NCBI GenBank assembly: GCA_029574005.1
Contig: JAKQBR010000340.1
Span: 1 to 33,436, forward strand
Source of the DNA: Deltaproteobacteria bacterium
GTDB lineage: Bacteria > Desulfobacterota > Desulfomonilia > UBA1062
DNA length: 33,436 bases
Direction: 5' to 3'
Made by a program: the position numbers and the translations under genes. The notes under the pieces are model-generated. The model was not told the DNA's origin. It saw nothing but the letters and a program-made list of their open reading frames with translations, and made no database searches. How positions within the stretch are numbered: position 1 is the stretch's first letter; every line of letters begins with the position of its first letter. This document shows positions 7,856 through 21,501 of the stretch, piece by piece.

Positions 7856-7987
7856 TCAACGATATGATAATTGTTGTTTTATTTATATCTTTTTCATGAG
7901 GCGTCGCAGAACCGCGCGTAAAAGGTCAAGCCATTCAACAATCGATCCGATCAGATACGCAAGCAACTCAAGAAGAAGGGAGGCCCC

Positions 7988-8740
7988 ATGCGCAGCCTAT
8001 ATTTAACCGTCATAGCGATCGCCATACTGTTCAGTCCTCTGGCCGGACAGGAACTGCTCAAACAGAGCGACGAGCTTTTCATCAAGGCCTACTACAACGG
8101 CGGAAGCCAGACCCATAAAGCCGCCCTCGACCTGTCAATCAAAGCCATTGAGGCCGGAGATCAGAGCTATGAGGCATATTGGCGCGCCGCTCGCGGTTGC
8201 CGATCCTACGCTGAAGAGGTCAAACGTGAAAACCTCAAGAATGAGGCGGCATGGAAGCCCGTCTGCATACGCTACGGCCGTATGGGTATGAACTATGGCG
8301 ACAAGGCCATTCAGCTCAACCCCCAGCGTGTTGAAGGCTGGATCTACTACGGCCTGAGCGTGGGCAACTATGCCGACGGCGTCAGCATGTTTACGGCCGT
8401 GAAGGAAGGCCTGGTAAACAAGACCCGCGAGAGCTTTGAAAAGGCCTATGCCATCGACAAGACCTTCATGTGGGGCGCCCCCTTGACCGCCCTGGGCCGC
8501 ATGTGGAATATCCTGCCTTGGCCGCTCAAGGACAACAAACGGTCCCTCAAATACCTGCGTGAAGCCCAGCGGCTCGTGCCCGACAACCCAGAAGGACAGG
8601 TGTATCTCGGACTGGTGCTGCTGGAATCCGGTGCCGACAAGGATCGGGCCGAAGGCAAGGCTTTGCTGCTCAAGGCATCGACGGGCAGGATCGCGTATTT
8701 CGCCGACTGGGCAAAACGCGAGTTAGCCAAGGGAAACTGA
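7988..8740 (+). CDS. Secreted TPR-like protein (TatT/TRAP-associated-like)
   Basis: Signal peptide MRSLYLTVIAIAILFSPLAG; YGDKAIQLNPQRVEGWIYYGLSVGNYADG...GAPLTALGRMWNILPWPLKDNKRSLKYLREAQRLVPDNPEGQVYLGLVLLE resembles TatT-type TPR proteins. Confidence 0.65.
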   Translation: MRSLYLTVIAIAILFSPLAGQELLKQSDELFIKAYYNGGSQTHKAALDLSIKAIEAGDQSYEAYWRAARGCRSYAEEVKRENLKNEAAWKPVCIRYGRMGMNYGDKAIQLNPQRVEGWIYYGLSVGNYADGVSMFTAVKEGLVNKTRESFEKAYAIDKTFMWGAPLTALGRMWNILPWPLKDNKRSLKYLREAQRLVPDNPEGQVYLGLVLLESGADKDRAEGKALLLKASTGRIAYFADWAKRELAKGN

Positions 8741-8799
8741 TCGATCAACACCCGCGGACGGTGTGACCAAAGCTTACAGACTGTCCGTGATGGCGCGGC

Positions 8800-9198
8800 T
8801 CAATCCGGTAAGAATTTTACCAGGACCGAGCGTTGACGCGGTCCGTCGAACTCGACAAGGAAGATACCCTGCCAGGTGCCCAGCACCAACGTCGAGCTTT
8901 CCACGAAGATATTGACGCTGGAACCGATCACGCTGGCTTTGATATGGGCATGTGAATTGCCTTCGCTATGCTTGTATCGTCCCCCGCTCGGCACCAGCCG
9001 TTCCAGGTTCTCGATAATATCCTCTTTAACGTCCGGGTCGGCGTTCTCATTGATGGTCACGGCACAGGTCGTGTGAGGGACATACACGACGATCATGCCC
9101 GCCGACATGTTTTGGGCACGGACCAGACCTTTGACCTGAGCGGTGATATCGATCATCTGCGCGGCGGCGGTGGTCTTGACCTCGAATCGCTTAATCAT
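8800..9198 (-). CDS. yjbQ: YjbQ/UPF0047 family protein
   Basis: MIKRFEVKTTAAAQMIDITAQV...GMIVVYVPHTTCAVTINENADPDVKEDI...HSEGNSHAHIKASVIGSSVNIFVESSTLVLGTWQGIFLVEFDGPRQRSVLVKFL. Start trimmed to 9198 (GGAGG upstream). Confidence 0.92.
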   Translation of the reverse strand: MIKRFEVKTTAAAQMIDITAQVKGLVRAQNMSAGMIVVYVPHTTCAVTINENADPDVKEDIIENLERLVPSGGRYKHSEGNSHAHIKASVIGSSVNIFVESSTLVLGTWQGIFLVEFDGPRQRSVLVKFLPD

Positions 9199-9979
9199 CC
9201 ATCCTCCGTCTCTCGTCATGGTTCTTCAAAAAGAGCGTGTGAAAATTCTGTACGGTGATTGCGGCCAGTTCGTCAACATCAATCTCCTTGATGCGCGCCA
9301 GACATGTCAGGGTTTCGACCAGGTAGGCCGGTTCGTTCGGCCTGCCGCGGTACCGCTGCGGAGAAAGATACGGTGCATCGGTTTCGATCAGGAGCCGCTC
9401 AGGCGGGGCATAGGCCGCCGCCGCAACCAGGTCGTGTGCGTTCTTGTAGGTGATGACCCCGGGGATGGAGAGATAGAAGCCCTTGTCAAGGACCCTCCGG
9501 GCCAGGTCTACATCGCCGGAAAAGCAGTGCATGACCCCCCCCAGGGACCATCCATCAGCCTCGTCCAATACGCTCAGCGTCTGGGCATGTGCCTGTCGGT
9601 CATGAATGACGAGCGGCAACTTCAATCGGCGGGCCAGATCGATATGGGACCGGAAGAGCTCGGCCTGGAGCTCTTCGGTTGTGGGGGTGCGGTAGAGGTC
9701 GAAACCGGTTTCGCCCACCGCCACAACCGTTGAGGACGCCATATCCGCCAGGGCCTGCACATCTCGGGGCGAATACTGTCCGGCGAGCTGAGGGTGAATG
9801 CCGACGGCAGCATACAGCCCTGATGCTGATTCCGCGACCGTCAAGGCGCGGCGGCTGTCATCAGGATCGATACCGACGATGAGCTGATTCACCACGCCGG
9901 CGCAGTGGGCGCGCATGAGCACCGCTGACGTATCACATTCCGAAAAATGGATATGGTTGTGGGAGTCGGCCAGTTGCAT
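9191..9979 (-). CDS. TatD family hydrolase
   Basis: MQLADSHNHIHFSECD...VAVGETGFDLYR...FRSHIDLARRLKLPLVIHDRQAHAQTLSVL...GGVMHCFSGDVDLARRVLDKGFYLSIPGVITYKNA...RLLIETDAPYLSPQRYRGRPNEPAYL. Start probably 9979. Confidence 0.94.
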   Translation of the reverse strand: MQLADSHNHIHFSECDTSAVLMRAHCAGVVNQLIVGIDPDDSRRALTVAESASGLYAAVGIHPQLAGQYSPRDVQALADMASSTVVAVGETGFDLYRTPTTEELQAELFRSHIDLARRLKLPLVIHDRQAHAQTLSVLDEADGWSLGGVMHCFSGDVDLARRVLDKGFYLSIPGVITYKNAHDLVAAAAYAPPERLLIETDAPYLSPQRYRGRPNEPAYLVETLTCLARIKEIDVDELAAITVQNFHTLFLKNHDERRRMDD

Positions 9980-9981
9980 AG

Positions 9982-10737
9982 TTACTCCATGCACCTCAGG
10001 AGATCATCGTGCAGGCGGGAGTTGCTGGCTATCACCGTGCCGCGCGCAAGGTCGAACGGCGATCCATCGAGGTTGGTGATTCTCCCCCCGGCCTCTTTCA
10101 GGATCAGGGCCCCGGCAGCCATGTCCCAGGGGGCCAGACCTTCCTCCCAGAAGGCATCAAAGACGCCGCAGGCGACATAGCAGAGATCAAGGGCCGCGGC
10201 GCCGAGGCGGCGCACCCCCTGCGCCCGGGTGACGACGCGGAAGAAGCGCGCGGTTATCTTTTCGAGGTTCTGGGACCGATAGGGAAAACCGGTGGCAACC
10301 AGGGCATCCACGAACTCGGTTGTGGTCGAAACCGTGATGGGCGTTCCGTTACGGGTTGCCCCCTTGCCGGTCTCGGCGGCGAACAGTTCGCCCGCGGCCG
10401 GGTTATAGCAGACACCCAGCAGCGGGCTTTCTCCGCGGTAGAGAGCCAGGGAGACGGCGTAGACCGGCAAGCGGTGGACATAGTTGGTGGTGCCATCCAG
10501 GGGGTCGATAATCCACGTGTAGCCGCTCCCGCCATCCTTGCGGTAACCCTCTTCGGCAACAATGCCGTGGTCGGGGAAGCGTCTCTCGATGGCCGAGACG
10601 ATCCGCTCCTGGGCCGCCTTATCGACCTCGGTCACCAGATCGATGCGGCCTTTGTGCTCCACCGCGAAGTCCGTGGTTGACCGCGCGCTGATATAGTCTC
10701 CGGTCTGTCTTGCAAGCGTGATGGCGAATTCCAGCAT
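9982..10737 (-). CDS. suhB: Inositol monophosphatase family protein (SuhB-like)
   Basis: DLVTEVDKAAQERIVSAIERRFPDHGIVAEEG...YTWIIDPLDGTTNYVHRLPVYAVSLAL...RRLGAAALDLCYVACGVFDAFWEEGLAPWDMAAGALILKEAGG. Confidence 0.94.
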   Translation of the reverse strand: MLEFAITLARQTGDYISARSTTDFAVEHKGRIDLVTEVDKAAQERIVSAIERRFPDHGIVAEEGYRKDGGSGYTWIIDPLDGTTNYVHRLPVYAVSLALYRGESPLLGVCYNPAAGELFAAETGKGATRNGTPITVSTTTEFVDALVATGFPYRSQNLEKITARFFRVVTRAQGVRRLGAAALDLCYVACGVFDAFWEEGLAPWDMAAGALILKEAGGRITNLDGSPFDLARGTVIASNSRLHDDLLRCME

Positions 10738-10834
10738 GTCAGCCTCTTCCTCGTTGGCGCAGCCTGATTACCGGCCTCCCGGCGGCAAATTAGCATCTTG
10801 CCAAGTGGCCGGTTCTTCGTGTACCATAAAAGAC

Positions 10835-11350
10835 ATGGAGAAGGTTTACAAGATAAAAAGCAGCCTGCGGCTGCCCATGGCGCTGGCGGTGATCCTTTCC
10901 ATTCCGGTATTCGCCGACCTGATGGGTCGCGGCATGGCGACGGGGCACATCATCCTCATCGTCATCCTGATGCTGTTTTTCTATCTCATGGCCATCAACA
11001 ACCTTCTCAAGCGCGTTACGATATCGCCCGACGGGGTAACGATCGGCAATTTCATGGGACGTAAATCGATCGCCCGGAACGACATTACCGCGCTGGACGG
11101 CCTCTCCGTCGGGCAGCGTCAATTCATCTCGCTGATCGTGGGCAAACAATCACACCTGATCCAGAACAGTTTTACGGATTTCACCGGCATTATGGATGCC
11201 TTGAAGGCCATGGTGCCGGAAGACCACATCAAGGAAGGGTTCACGCGCATCCGCCAGAACCCGCTGACGCGCTCCGGCGATACGATCGCGGCTTGGTTGA
11301 CGGTGGCCATCCTTGTGACGATCATCACCTTCCGTTACCTGCCGCACTGA
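10835..11350 (+). CDS. Small membrane protein with PH-like central domain, function unknown
   Basis: MEKVYKIKSSLRLPMALAVILSIPVFADLMGRGMATGHIILIVILMLFFYLMAINNLLKRVTISPDGVTIGNFMGRKSIARNDITALDG...: two N-terminal TM, bPH-like segment, C-terminal TM. ORF start at 10718 trimmed to ATG 10835. Confidence 0.7.
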   Translation: MEKVYKIKSSLRLPMALAVILSIPVFADLMGRGMATGHIILIVILMLFFYLMAINNLLKRVTISPDGVTIGNFMGRKSIARNDITALDGLSVGQRQFISLIVGKQSHLIQNSFTDFTGIMDALKAMVPEDHIKEGFTRIRQNPLTRSGDTIAAWLTVAILVTIITFRYLPH

Positions 11351-11408
11351 CCCTTTCAGCCCATCCTCAACGATTAATACGCCTTTTAATATTATGTAGT
11401 TAAACGGT

Positions 11409-11424
11409 TGTTTCACGTGAAACT
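11409..11424. promoter_or_regulatory. parS centromere site TGTTTCACGTGAAACT
   Basis: Contains the perfect 14-bp palindrome GTTTCACGTGAAAC (11410-11423); 15/16 to TGTTTCACGTGAAACA; lies 42 nt upstream of parA. Confidence 0.95.
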
Positions 11425-11465
11425 TTCCTGTTCCTCTTTGCCTTTTTTTGTGATACGTCAAGGTT

Positions 11466-12236
11466 GTGTCCGGTAAGGTGATCAGTATTTCCAATCAGAA
11501 GGGCGGGGTGGGCAAAACCACTACGGCTGTCAATCTGGGGGCCTCGCTGGCGCTCCTGGGCAAAAGCGTTCTGCTCATTGATCTTGATCCCCAGGCCAAT
11601 GCCACGTCGGGGTTGGGCATCGATCCCTACAGTCTGCCTGCCACGATCTACCATGTGATGATCGGCAAGAAGACCATTGATAGCGTCACCCTCTCCACGT
11701 CCGTAAAGGGTTTTTTCCTGGCGCCCAGTCATCCAGATCTGATCGGCGCCGAAGTGGAGCTCCAGCAGGCGCATCTGCGCGAGCGTATCATATCCAAATC
11801 GCTTTCTTCCCTTGCCACCGATTTCGATTACGTTTTGATCGACTGTCCTCCATCCCTGGGACTGCTCACTTTGAATGCCCTGACCGCCTGTACGTCGCTT
11901 CTGATCCCTGTGCAGTGTGAATACTACGCCCTGGAGGGTCTCAAGAGCCTGCTGAAGACATATGACCTGGTGCGCCAGCGTCTGAATCCTTCCTTGGCCA
12001 TCGAGGGATTCCTCCTTACCATGTTCGATCCCCGGACGCGCCTGTCGCATGATATCGCCCAGAATGTGAAGGTTCACTTTTCGAATAAGGTCTTTCAGAC
12101 GGTTATCCCGCGTAACATTCGCCTGTGCGAGGCACCAAGTTATGGCCTGCCAATCTGCCTCTATGATGTTTCATCCAAGGGCGCCCAGCACTATCTGATG
12201 TTGGCGAAAGAGATTGAACGGAGGGCTGTCCATTGA
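11466..12236 (+). CDS. parA: Chromosome partitioning ATPase ParA/Soj
   Basis: GTG start; [51 protein letters not shown]...[17 protein letters not shown]...[15 protein letters not shown]. Confidence 0.97.
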   Translation: MSGKVISISNQKGGVGKTTTAVNLGASLALLGKSVLLIDLDPQANATSGLGIDPYSLPATIYHVMIGKKTIDSVTLSTSVKGFFLAPSHPDLIGAEVELQQAHLRERIISKSLSSLATDFDYVLIDCPPSLGLLTLNALTACTSLLIPVQCEYYALEGLKSLLKTYDLVRQRLNPSLAIEGFLLTMFDPRTRLSHDIAQNVKVHFSNKVFQTVIPRNIRLCEAPSYGLPICLYDVSSKGAQHYLMLAKEIERRAVH

Positions 12237-13084
12237 AATCGAAATCGCGTCTGGGTCGGGGCATCGATGCCATCTTTTCAGAATCGCTCGCCGATCCTTC
12301 CGGCTCCCTGGTCGATCTCTCCCTGGATGAGATCGTTCCCAACCCCATTCAGCCCCGCAAGACCATCGAGGACGCCGGTCTCGCCGAGCTGTCTGAATCC
12401 ATCCGTGTCAATGGCCTCATTTCTCCCATCGTGGTGCGCCGCGTTGATTCCCGCTATGAGATTATCGCCGGTGAGCGCCGTTACCGTGCTGCCAAATTGG
12501 CGGGTCTTGATCGCATCCCCGTGATTGTGAGGGAGTGCCCCGATGACGAGGCCTATCGCCTTTCGCTCATTGAAAATCTGCAGCGCGAGGATCTCAATCC
12601 AATGGAAGAGTCCGAGGCCTACCATACCTTGGTAAAACAGTTCCATCTCACGCATCAGGATATCGCCGCAACGGTAGCCAAGGACCGCTCGACCGTCACA
12701 AACGCCCTGCGTTTGATGGGTCTGCCTGAGGAGGCCAAGCAAGCCCTTCGTGAAGGTCACATTTCCACCGGACATGCCCGCGCCATCCTCATGGCCTCCG
12801 GTGTTGCCGAGCAGCTGGCGCTTCTTTCCGCCATACGCTCCCGCAATTTGACCGTTCGTGACGCCGAAAGGTTGGCCACCCGCGCCAAACAGCGTCCCAA
12901 GGATACGCGCCGGAAGATCGATCCGATCCTTGAAAAGATCTCCTTGAGTCTTTCTGAACGTTTTTCCACCAAGGTTTCTTGCCATTGGGGCACGAAAAAA
13001 GGGAAAATCGTTATCGAGGCCTTTTCCCGCGACGAGCTTCTTCGCATCGCCCAGACATTGTCCTCGGATGAGGTTCCCGTATGA
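12233..13084 (+). CDS. parB: ParB/Spo0J family chromosome partitioning protein
   Basis: TTG start overlapping the parA stop; [73 protein letters not shown]...[24 protein letters not shown]...[11 protein letters not shown]. Confidence 0.97.
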   Translation: MKSKSRLGRGIDAIFSESLADPSGSLVDLSLDEIVPNPIQPRKTIEDAGLAELSESIRVNGLISPIVVRRVDSRYEIIAGERRYRAAKLAGLDRIPVIVRECPDDEAYRLSLIENLQREDLNPMEESEAYHTLVKQFHLTHQDIAATVAKDRSTVTNALRLMGLPEEAKQALREGHISTGHARAILMASGVAEQLALLSAIRSRNLTVRDAERLATRAKQRPKDTRRKIDPILEKISLSLSERFSTKVSCHWGTKKGKIVIEAFSRDELLRIAQTLSSDEVPV

Positions 13085-13256
13085 CTTTTGAACAAGTTTT
13101 CTTCATCTCTACAGTGTATGGTCCTTGCCGTTCTTGGCGTCGGCTTTTTATACCGGGTTTGTTTCCGTCTTTCATGAAGGAAGTCATGGGGCTATGTCAT
13201 GTTTGAACATATCGACATGGCCTTTACTCTGTATTTTCTATGAGAGGTAAAAGCAT

Positions 13257-14384
13257 ATGAAATGCAAAATCCAGAAAAATGTTCTCCAGGGTATGCTTTC
13301 CAAGGTGCAGGGTTTCACCGACCGCAAGACGACCTTGCCTATCTTGAGCCATGTCCTCTTGGAAACCTCTCCTGACGGTCTGAAGATCAAGGCCACCGAC
13401 CTGCACACATCCATACAGGTGCGCTCTCAATGTTATGTCGAAGAGCAGGGGGCCTGCGCCATCAACTGCAAGAGCTTCTTTGATCTCATCCGTGAACTTC
13501 CGGATGATCAACTGACCCTCTTCACGGAAGAACTCTCGCGGGCGCATGTGGTCGTGGGTAATTTTAAGACCCACCTCAACATCATGGACCCTGAGGAGTT
13601 CCCCATGATCGAATTCGGAGAGCGTGAGATCGGTCTTTCCATCGATCCGCTCATCATCAAATCCATGATCGACAAAACGATCTTTTCCATTCCTTCCTCG
13701 GCCGAAAGCGATACGAAATACACCCTGGGAGGCGCACTCCTGACCTACGGCGAGGATGAACTGACCTCCGTTCCCTATATCGAGATGGTGACGACCGACA
13801 GCCGACGACTTTCCGTGATTCGCAGCGATATCGCCGAGAAGATCGACTTGAGCCATGGTATCATCGTCCCGCGCAAGGGCATGCAGGAACTCAGGCGCCT
13901 GATCGATGTCCAGGAGGAGGACGCCTCTATCCTCTTGACCAAAGATTCCATCTATTATACATCGCCCGATACCGTGGCTACCGTACGTCTAATCGATGGA
14001 AAATTCCCTGATTACCGGGGAATCATCAAGATCGATTCCTATCCCATCTATATCCGCATGGACGCCCTGTCCCTGCTCAATGCCCTGAGGGTATGCGCCA
14101 CCATGGTGACCGATATCGCCAGTTGCGTGCGTTTCCAATTTACCAAGGGCCAGACCGTGCTCTTTGCCCACAACCCCGAACAGGGCGATGTCGAGATTCC
14201 GCTTCCCTGTGACCATCAAGGCGATGACATCGAGATCAATTTCAACCCGCGCTATTTCATGGATTGCCTGGTCTATATCGATGGCGAGGCCGAGATCCAC
14301 CTCAAGGGTCCGCAGGGACCCTGCCTGGTAACCCCTCTGGAACGCACGGACTGCAAATGGGTCATCATGCCCATGCGCTTTTAG
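13257..14384 (+). CDS. dnaN: DNA polymerase III beta subunit (sliding clamp)
   Basis: LQGMLSKVQGFTDRKTTLPILSHVLLETSPDGLKIKATDLHTSI...; C-terminus CLVTPLERTDCKWVIMPMRF. Confidence 0.97.
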   Translation: MKCKIQKNVLQGMLSKVQGFTDRKTTLPILSHVLLETSPDGLKIKATDLHTSIQVRSQCYVEEQGACAINCKSFFDLIRELPDDQLTLFTEELSRAHVVVGNFKTHLNIMDPEEFPMIEFGEREIGLSIDPLIIKSMIDKTIFSIPSSAESDTKYTLGGALLTYGEDELTSVPYIEMVTTDSRRLSVIRSDIAEKIDLSHGIIVPRKGMQELRRLIDVQEEDASILLTKDSIYYTSPDTVATVRLIDGKFPDYRGIIKIDSYPIYIRMDALSLLNALRVCATMVTDIASCVRFQFTKGQTVLFAHNPEQGDVEIPLPCDHQGDDIEINFNPRYFMDCLVYIDGEAEIHLKGPQGPCLVTPLERTDCKWVIMPMRF

Positions 14385-16775
<2,391 letters not shown>

Positions 16776-16800
16776 GCGCTTGAAGAAAGGGATATAACGC

Positions 16801-19350
<2,550 letters not shown>

Positions 19351-19366
19351 GGATAGACACTCTGAT

Positions 19367-19398
19367 CCCCCCCTTTTGGTCACAAAGGAGGGGGATGG
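19367..19398. terminator. Hairpin downstream of gyrA (ATCCCCCCCTTTT..GGTCAC..AAAGGAGGGGGAT)
   Basis: Imperfect long stem with one mismatch and one wobble, just after the gyrA stop. Confidence 0.6.
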
Positions 19399-19858
19399 GG
19401 GAGATGATCGAAGAACCCGTCCGCTTTCAATTATCTCCGCAGGTCTGCCGTTGAAAAAGGCAGGGATTTCCCCTTGTTCCAAAGGCTCAGGACTGAAAGA
19501 ATTTTTGGCGATTATCGGGGCTACAGGCATGATAATCGGGCGGAATGAAGGAGTGTGCAGGGCGGTTTGATGAAACGCGATGACGGTCGTTTTAGGGCAA
19601 GATTTTTCGGTGGGGTTTCTCAGGATTTTCATGCACACGGCGATGCCTTTTCGGATCGTAGAGGGAAGTTCAGGATGGGTAGTATCAAACATGTGATGAA
19701 GCAAAGTCCGATGCACGTCTTTTTCGTAAAGAAGAAACGGGAGGCCCTGCAGGGTGACCGGGTAAACATGGCCCATGAAGATGGCCTTGAGTCTGTGCCA
19801 CGGGAAAGGTAGTATGCCTTTCAATGCCGATCGGCAAAGAGCACGAAGGGAAGGTGTC

Positions 19859-21412
19859 ATGCACGAGAGCAACCTGACAAGACGCGAATTCATCAAGGCC
19901 GGGACGGTCATGGGCGGGGCCCTGGCCATGGGCGCAGGCTTAAACGCCTGCGCACATAAAGAAGCCGCCCAGCCGGGCGCGGAAACCGGCGCCGGAAAGA
20001 CGGCCACGCCGCGGCCTTTTAACGGAGACTACGACGTCATGATTGTGGGCGCGGGGCCGGGCGGGTGCCTTGCGGCGCGCGAACTGGCCCGCCAGGGTTT
20101 CTCGGTGGGCCTGTTCGATGCCTCGACGGCCGACGCTCTGGGCAAGCCGATCATCATCGAGGCCGAGCAGCAGATCTTTCGGCAGGTCGGGGTCGAACCG
20201 CCGGCCGGCGACCTCATCCCCTATCATCCGGAACGGATCCGCGTGTTTTCCTCCCGCGGTCATGAGGCCTTCAGCATCGACTGCAAGGCCTACGCGCTTC
20301 CCGTGGCGCTGCATCTCAATCGCTTCGTGCAGCGGTTGCTGGATGAAGCGATCAGGTCCGGCGTACACTTTCACGGCGGCTACCGGGCCATGGCCCCGCT
20401 GACCGGCGCGGGGTGGGTGGAAGGCGCGCGCTTTGAGACATCGGGGGGCGGCACGGCCGATGTGCGGGCCCGCATCGTGATCGATGCCTCGGGCTATCAT
20501 GCCGTTCTGGCCAGACAGCTCCCGCCAGAATTCGGCATCGCCTTTCCGGAGGACGAACTCCATGTCGTGAGCGCCTCCAACCACTTCCACGCCATCGACG
20601 CGGATGCGGCGCGCGCCGCCGTGGCCAAAGGGCTGCACGGCGACGAGGAGACCTGGACCAGGGTCGGGAACTACGGCTCCTACTCCACGGTTTTCTCGTT
20701 TCTTTCCCTTGAACGCCAGCGCGCCTACATCCTGGTCGGCTACAAAAAGACCCAGGAGGCCGTCATCACGGTCGGCGCGGCCGTCGAACGGTTCCGGGAA
20801 AAACAGGGTTATTTCGGACAGGAGCTCTCGGGCGGAGGCGGCCTGATACGTATCCGGCATTCACTGGACAAGCCAGTGGCCAACGGCTTCATGGCCATCG
20901 GCGAGGCGGCCTGCCAGGTCATTCCCATGCATTCCAGCGGGGTGGCATCTTCGCTCTATGCCGGGAACCTGGCCGCCCAGGCCGCCGCGCAAGCGCTGAA
21001 GGGGGGCGATGCCTCCCAAAAGGCCCTCTGGCCGTATGCCGCCCGCTACCAGCAGGCGCGCGGCAGGACCCTGGCGGCCATGGATGCGGTCAGGCTGACG
21101 CTGGAATCGCTGCCGCCCGAGGGTATCGCCGATATGGTGGAAGCGGGCCTCATGAGCAAGGATGACATGATAACCGCCTTTCAGGCCCGCATGCCGGGGG
21201 TATCCGCCGCCAGCATACCGGGGCGTCTGCCCGGCCTGGTCCGGCATCCGGGGCTGGTCCCGAAGATTGCCGGCATGGGGCTCGCCATCGAACAGGTCAA
21301 GCGGCACTATAAGCGCTATCCCGAGCGCTACGACAGCGATACCGTCCTGGCCTGGAGCAGGGAAAATGAGCGTATCTTTGCGCCGCTTATAGAAAAGGCC
21401 TCAGGAAAATAA
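19859..21412 (+). CDS. Tat-exported FAD-dependent oxidoreductase (geranylgeranyl-reductase-like), putative lipoprotein
   Basis: MHESNLTRREFIKAGTVMGGALAMGAGLNACAHKE: twin-arginine motif plus LNAC lipobox; YDVMIVGAGPGGCLAARELARQGFSVGLFDAS Rossmann motif. ORF start 19775 trimmed to 19859. Confidence 0.85.
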   Translation: MHESNLTRREFIKAGTVMGGALAMGAGLNACAHKEAAQPGAETGAGKTATPRPFNGDYDVMIVGAGPGGCLAARELARQGFSVGLFDASTADALGKPIIIEAEQQIFRQVGVEPPAGDLIPYHPERIRVFSSRGHEAFSIDCKAYALPVALHLNRFVQRLLDEAIRSGVHFHGGYRAMAPLTGAGWVEGARFETSGGGTADVRARIVIDASGYHAVLARQLPPEFGIAFPEDELHVVSASNHFHAIDADAARAAVAKGLHGDEETWTRVGNYGSYSTVFSFLSLERQRAYILVGYKKTQEAVITVGAAVERFREKQGYFGQELSGGGGLIRIRHSLDKPVANGFMAIGEAACQVIPMHSSGVASSLYAGNLAAQAAAQALKGGDASQKALWPYAARYQQARGRTLAAMDAVRLTLESLPPEGIADMVEAGLMSKDDMITAFQARMPGVSAASIPGRLPGLVRHPGLVPKIAGMGLAIEQVKRHYKRYPERYDSDTVLAWSRENERIFAPLIEKASGK

Positions 21413-21501
21413 CAGGTTATATGTATACCCGCTAACCGGGCGCTGGTCTAGCGCGGGGTGTTCTGTGTTTCGGGGGTGGTTTCAGCATGTTCTCGGCGCC
21501 G

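Noticed and set aside
11351-13256. oriC / DnaA-box cluster near parAB-dnaN
   Set aside because: No TTATCCACA-like motifs found by eye in the intergenic regions, and no dnaA gene.
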